From NCBI GenBank assembly GCA_039920305.1, contig JBDSEA010000064.1, positions 1-21,492 of the forward strand: a DNA stretch of 21,492 bases, written 5' to 3'. Positions 21,339-21,492 of the stretch are shown piece after piece. The position numbers were made by a program, and so were the translations under genes. Under the pieces are notes generated by a model that did no database searches, had not been told where the DNA came from, and saw only the letters and a list, made by a program, of their open reading frames with translations. This stretch comes from DASRAJ01 sp039920305. GTDB taxonomy: Bacteria > Bacteroidota > Bacteroidia > Chitinophagales > UBA10324. Within the stretch, counting starts at the first letter, position 1, and each line of letters starts with the position of its first letter.

Positions 21339-21351
21339 CTCATATTATGAG
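21339..21351. promoter_or_regulatory. Palindrome CTCATATTATGAG, candidate operator
   Basis: This 13-bp palindrome has 6-bp arms and a one-base centre. It lies 43 bases before the start codon of the copper-binding protein gene and about 33 bases downstream of its candidate -10. Its position fits a repressor site or mRNA hairpin. The cognate regulator is not in the window. Confidence 0.35.
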
Positions 21352-21383
21352 CCAACCAACTATAGAAGCTTTTATTTAATGAC

Positions 21384-21413
21384 GTTATAAATTCTATATA
21401 GTGTAATTGTCAA
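21384..21413 (-). promoter_or_regulatory. Sigma70-like promoter candidate for the copper-binding protein gene
   Basis: On the minus strand TTGACA (21408-21413) and TATAAC (21384-21389) are separated by 18 bases. This is a housekeeping-type arrangement unlike the TAnnTTTG boxes elsewhere in the window. The implied leader is about 80 bases and contains the palindrome at 21339. Confidence 0.3.
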
Positions 21414-21429
21414 ATAGGAGGTATTGATT

Positions 21430-21492
21430 TTACTCTACACTTGCTGCTATTTGCAACTCAATTTTTGCGTTGAATTTTTGCAGTATCATTAG
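21430..21492 (-). CDS. Possible C-terminal end of a gene running off the right edge
   Basis: A minus-strand frame is open from the window edge to TAA 21430-21432 (tail ...LQKFNAKIELQIAASVE). At 20 codons this cannot be told from chance. It would be the gene just upstream of the copper-binding protein on the same strand. Confidence 0.15.
   Translation of the reverse strand, partial: LMILQKFNAKIELQIAASVE

Overview
The window looks like a chromosomal segment of a member of the Bacteroidota (an environmental Chitinophagales- or Saprospirales-like lineage is a guess). The support is a large gliding-motility/type IX secretion (T9SS) surface protein, two further decayed T9SS-tagged genes, SusD-free OmpW/PorT-like barrel and lipocalin-like lipoproteins, Bacteroidota-style -7 boxes (TAnnTTTG) in front of several genes, and almost no Shine-Dalgarno sequences. 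The assignment is inferred from gene content, not from a marker-gene tree.

Layout. 1-137 is the end of an AI-2E-type permease. 302-1927 is a decayed locus: a HAD motif-I remnant, a HAD-IIB hydrolase with a large internal deletion and frameshifts, and an aminoglycoside-phosphotransferase-fold kinase with two frameshifts. 2034-2624 is a small outer-membrane barrel, followed by a terminator. 2927-3292 is msrB, bracketed by two copies of a ~28-bp direct repeat. 3421-3507 is tRNA-Ser(UGA). Facing it are a THEP1-like NTPase, whose reading frame ends inside the tRNA, and an overlapping multi-pass membrane protein resembling ECF-transporter parts. Divergent from these is a soluble sulfite-oxidase-family molybdoenzyme (5089-6171). 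6215-8917 is a ~900-residue secreted protein with nine 51-residue Cys-containing repeats and a gliding-motility C-terminal domain.

9005-11240 is a repeat-rich, gene-poor stretch. It holds a truncated T9SS sorting domain, nested duplications and short palindromic elements, an intact small HEPN/DUF5618-like gene with a possible leaderless promoter, and a broken delta-60-repeat protein with a T9SS tail. It is the most island-like part of the window.

11244-18193 and onward to 19223 is mostly housekeeping: a TMTC-like membrane protein with TPRs, a 300-bp block of low-complexity direct repeats, an alpha-oxoamine synthase (sphingolipid/sulfonolipid or Kbl type), dapD (lysine/peptidoglycan), a lipoprotein, mnmA (tRNA 2-thiolation), and a rimB-like retropepsin followed by rimK (alpha-L-glutamate ligase).

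19224-21492 holds a lipocalin-like lipoprotein, a decayed IS5-family transposase start, and a probable copper-handling pair: a DUF305 membrane protein and a 19-Cys four-helix-bundle copper-binding protein with a palindrome in its leader. No CRISPR array, prophage or complete IS was found. The best candidates for something not well described are the THEP1/ECF-like overlapping pair, the HEPN gene embedded in nested repeats, and the direct repeat around msrB.
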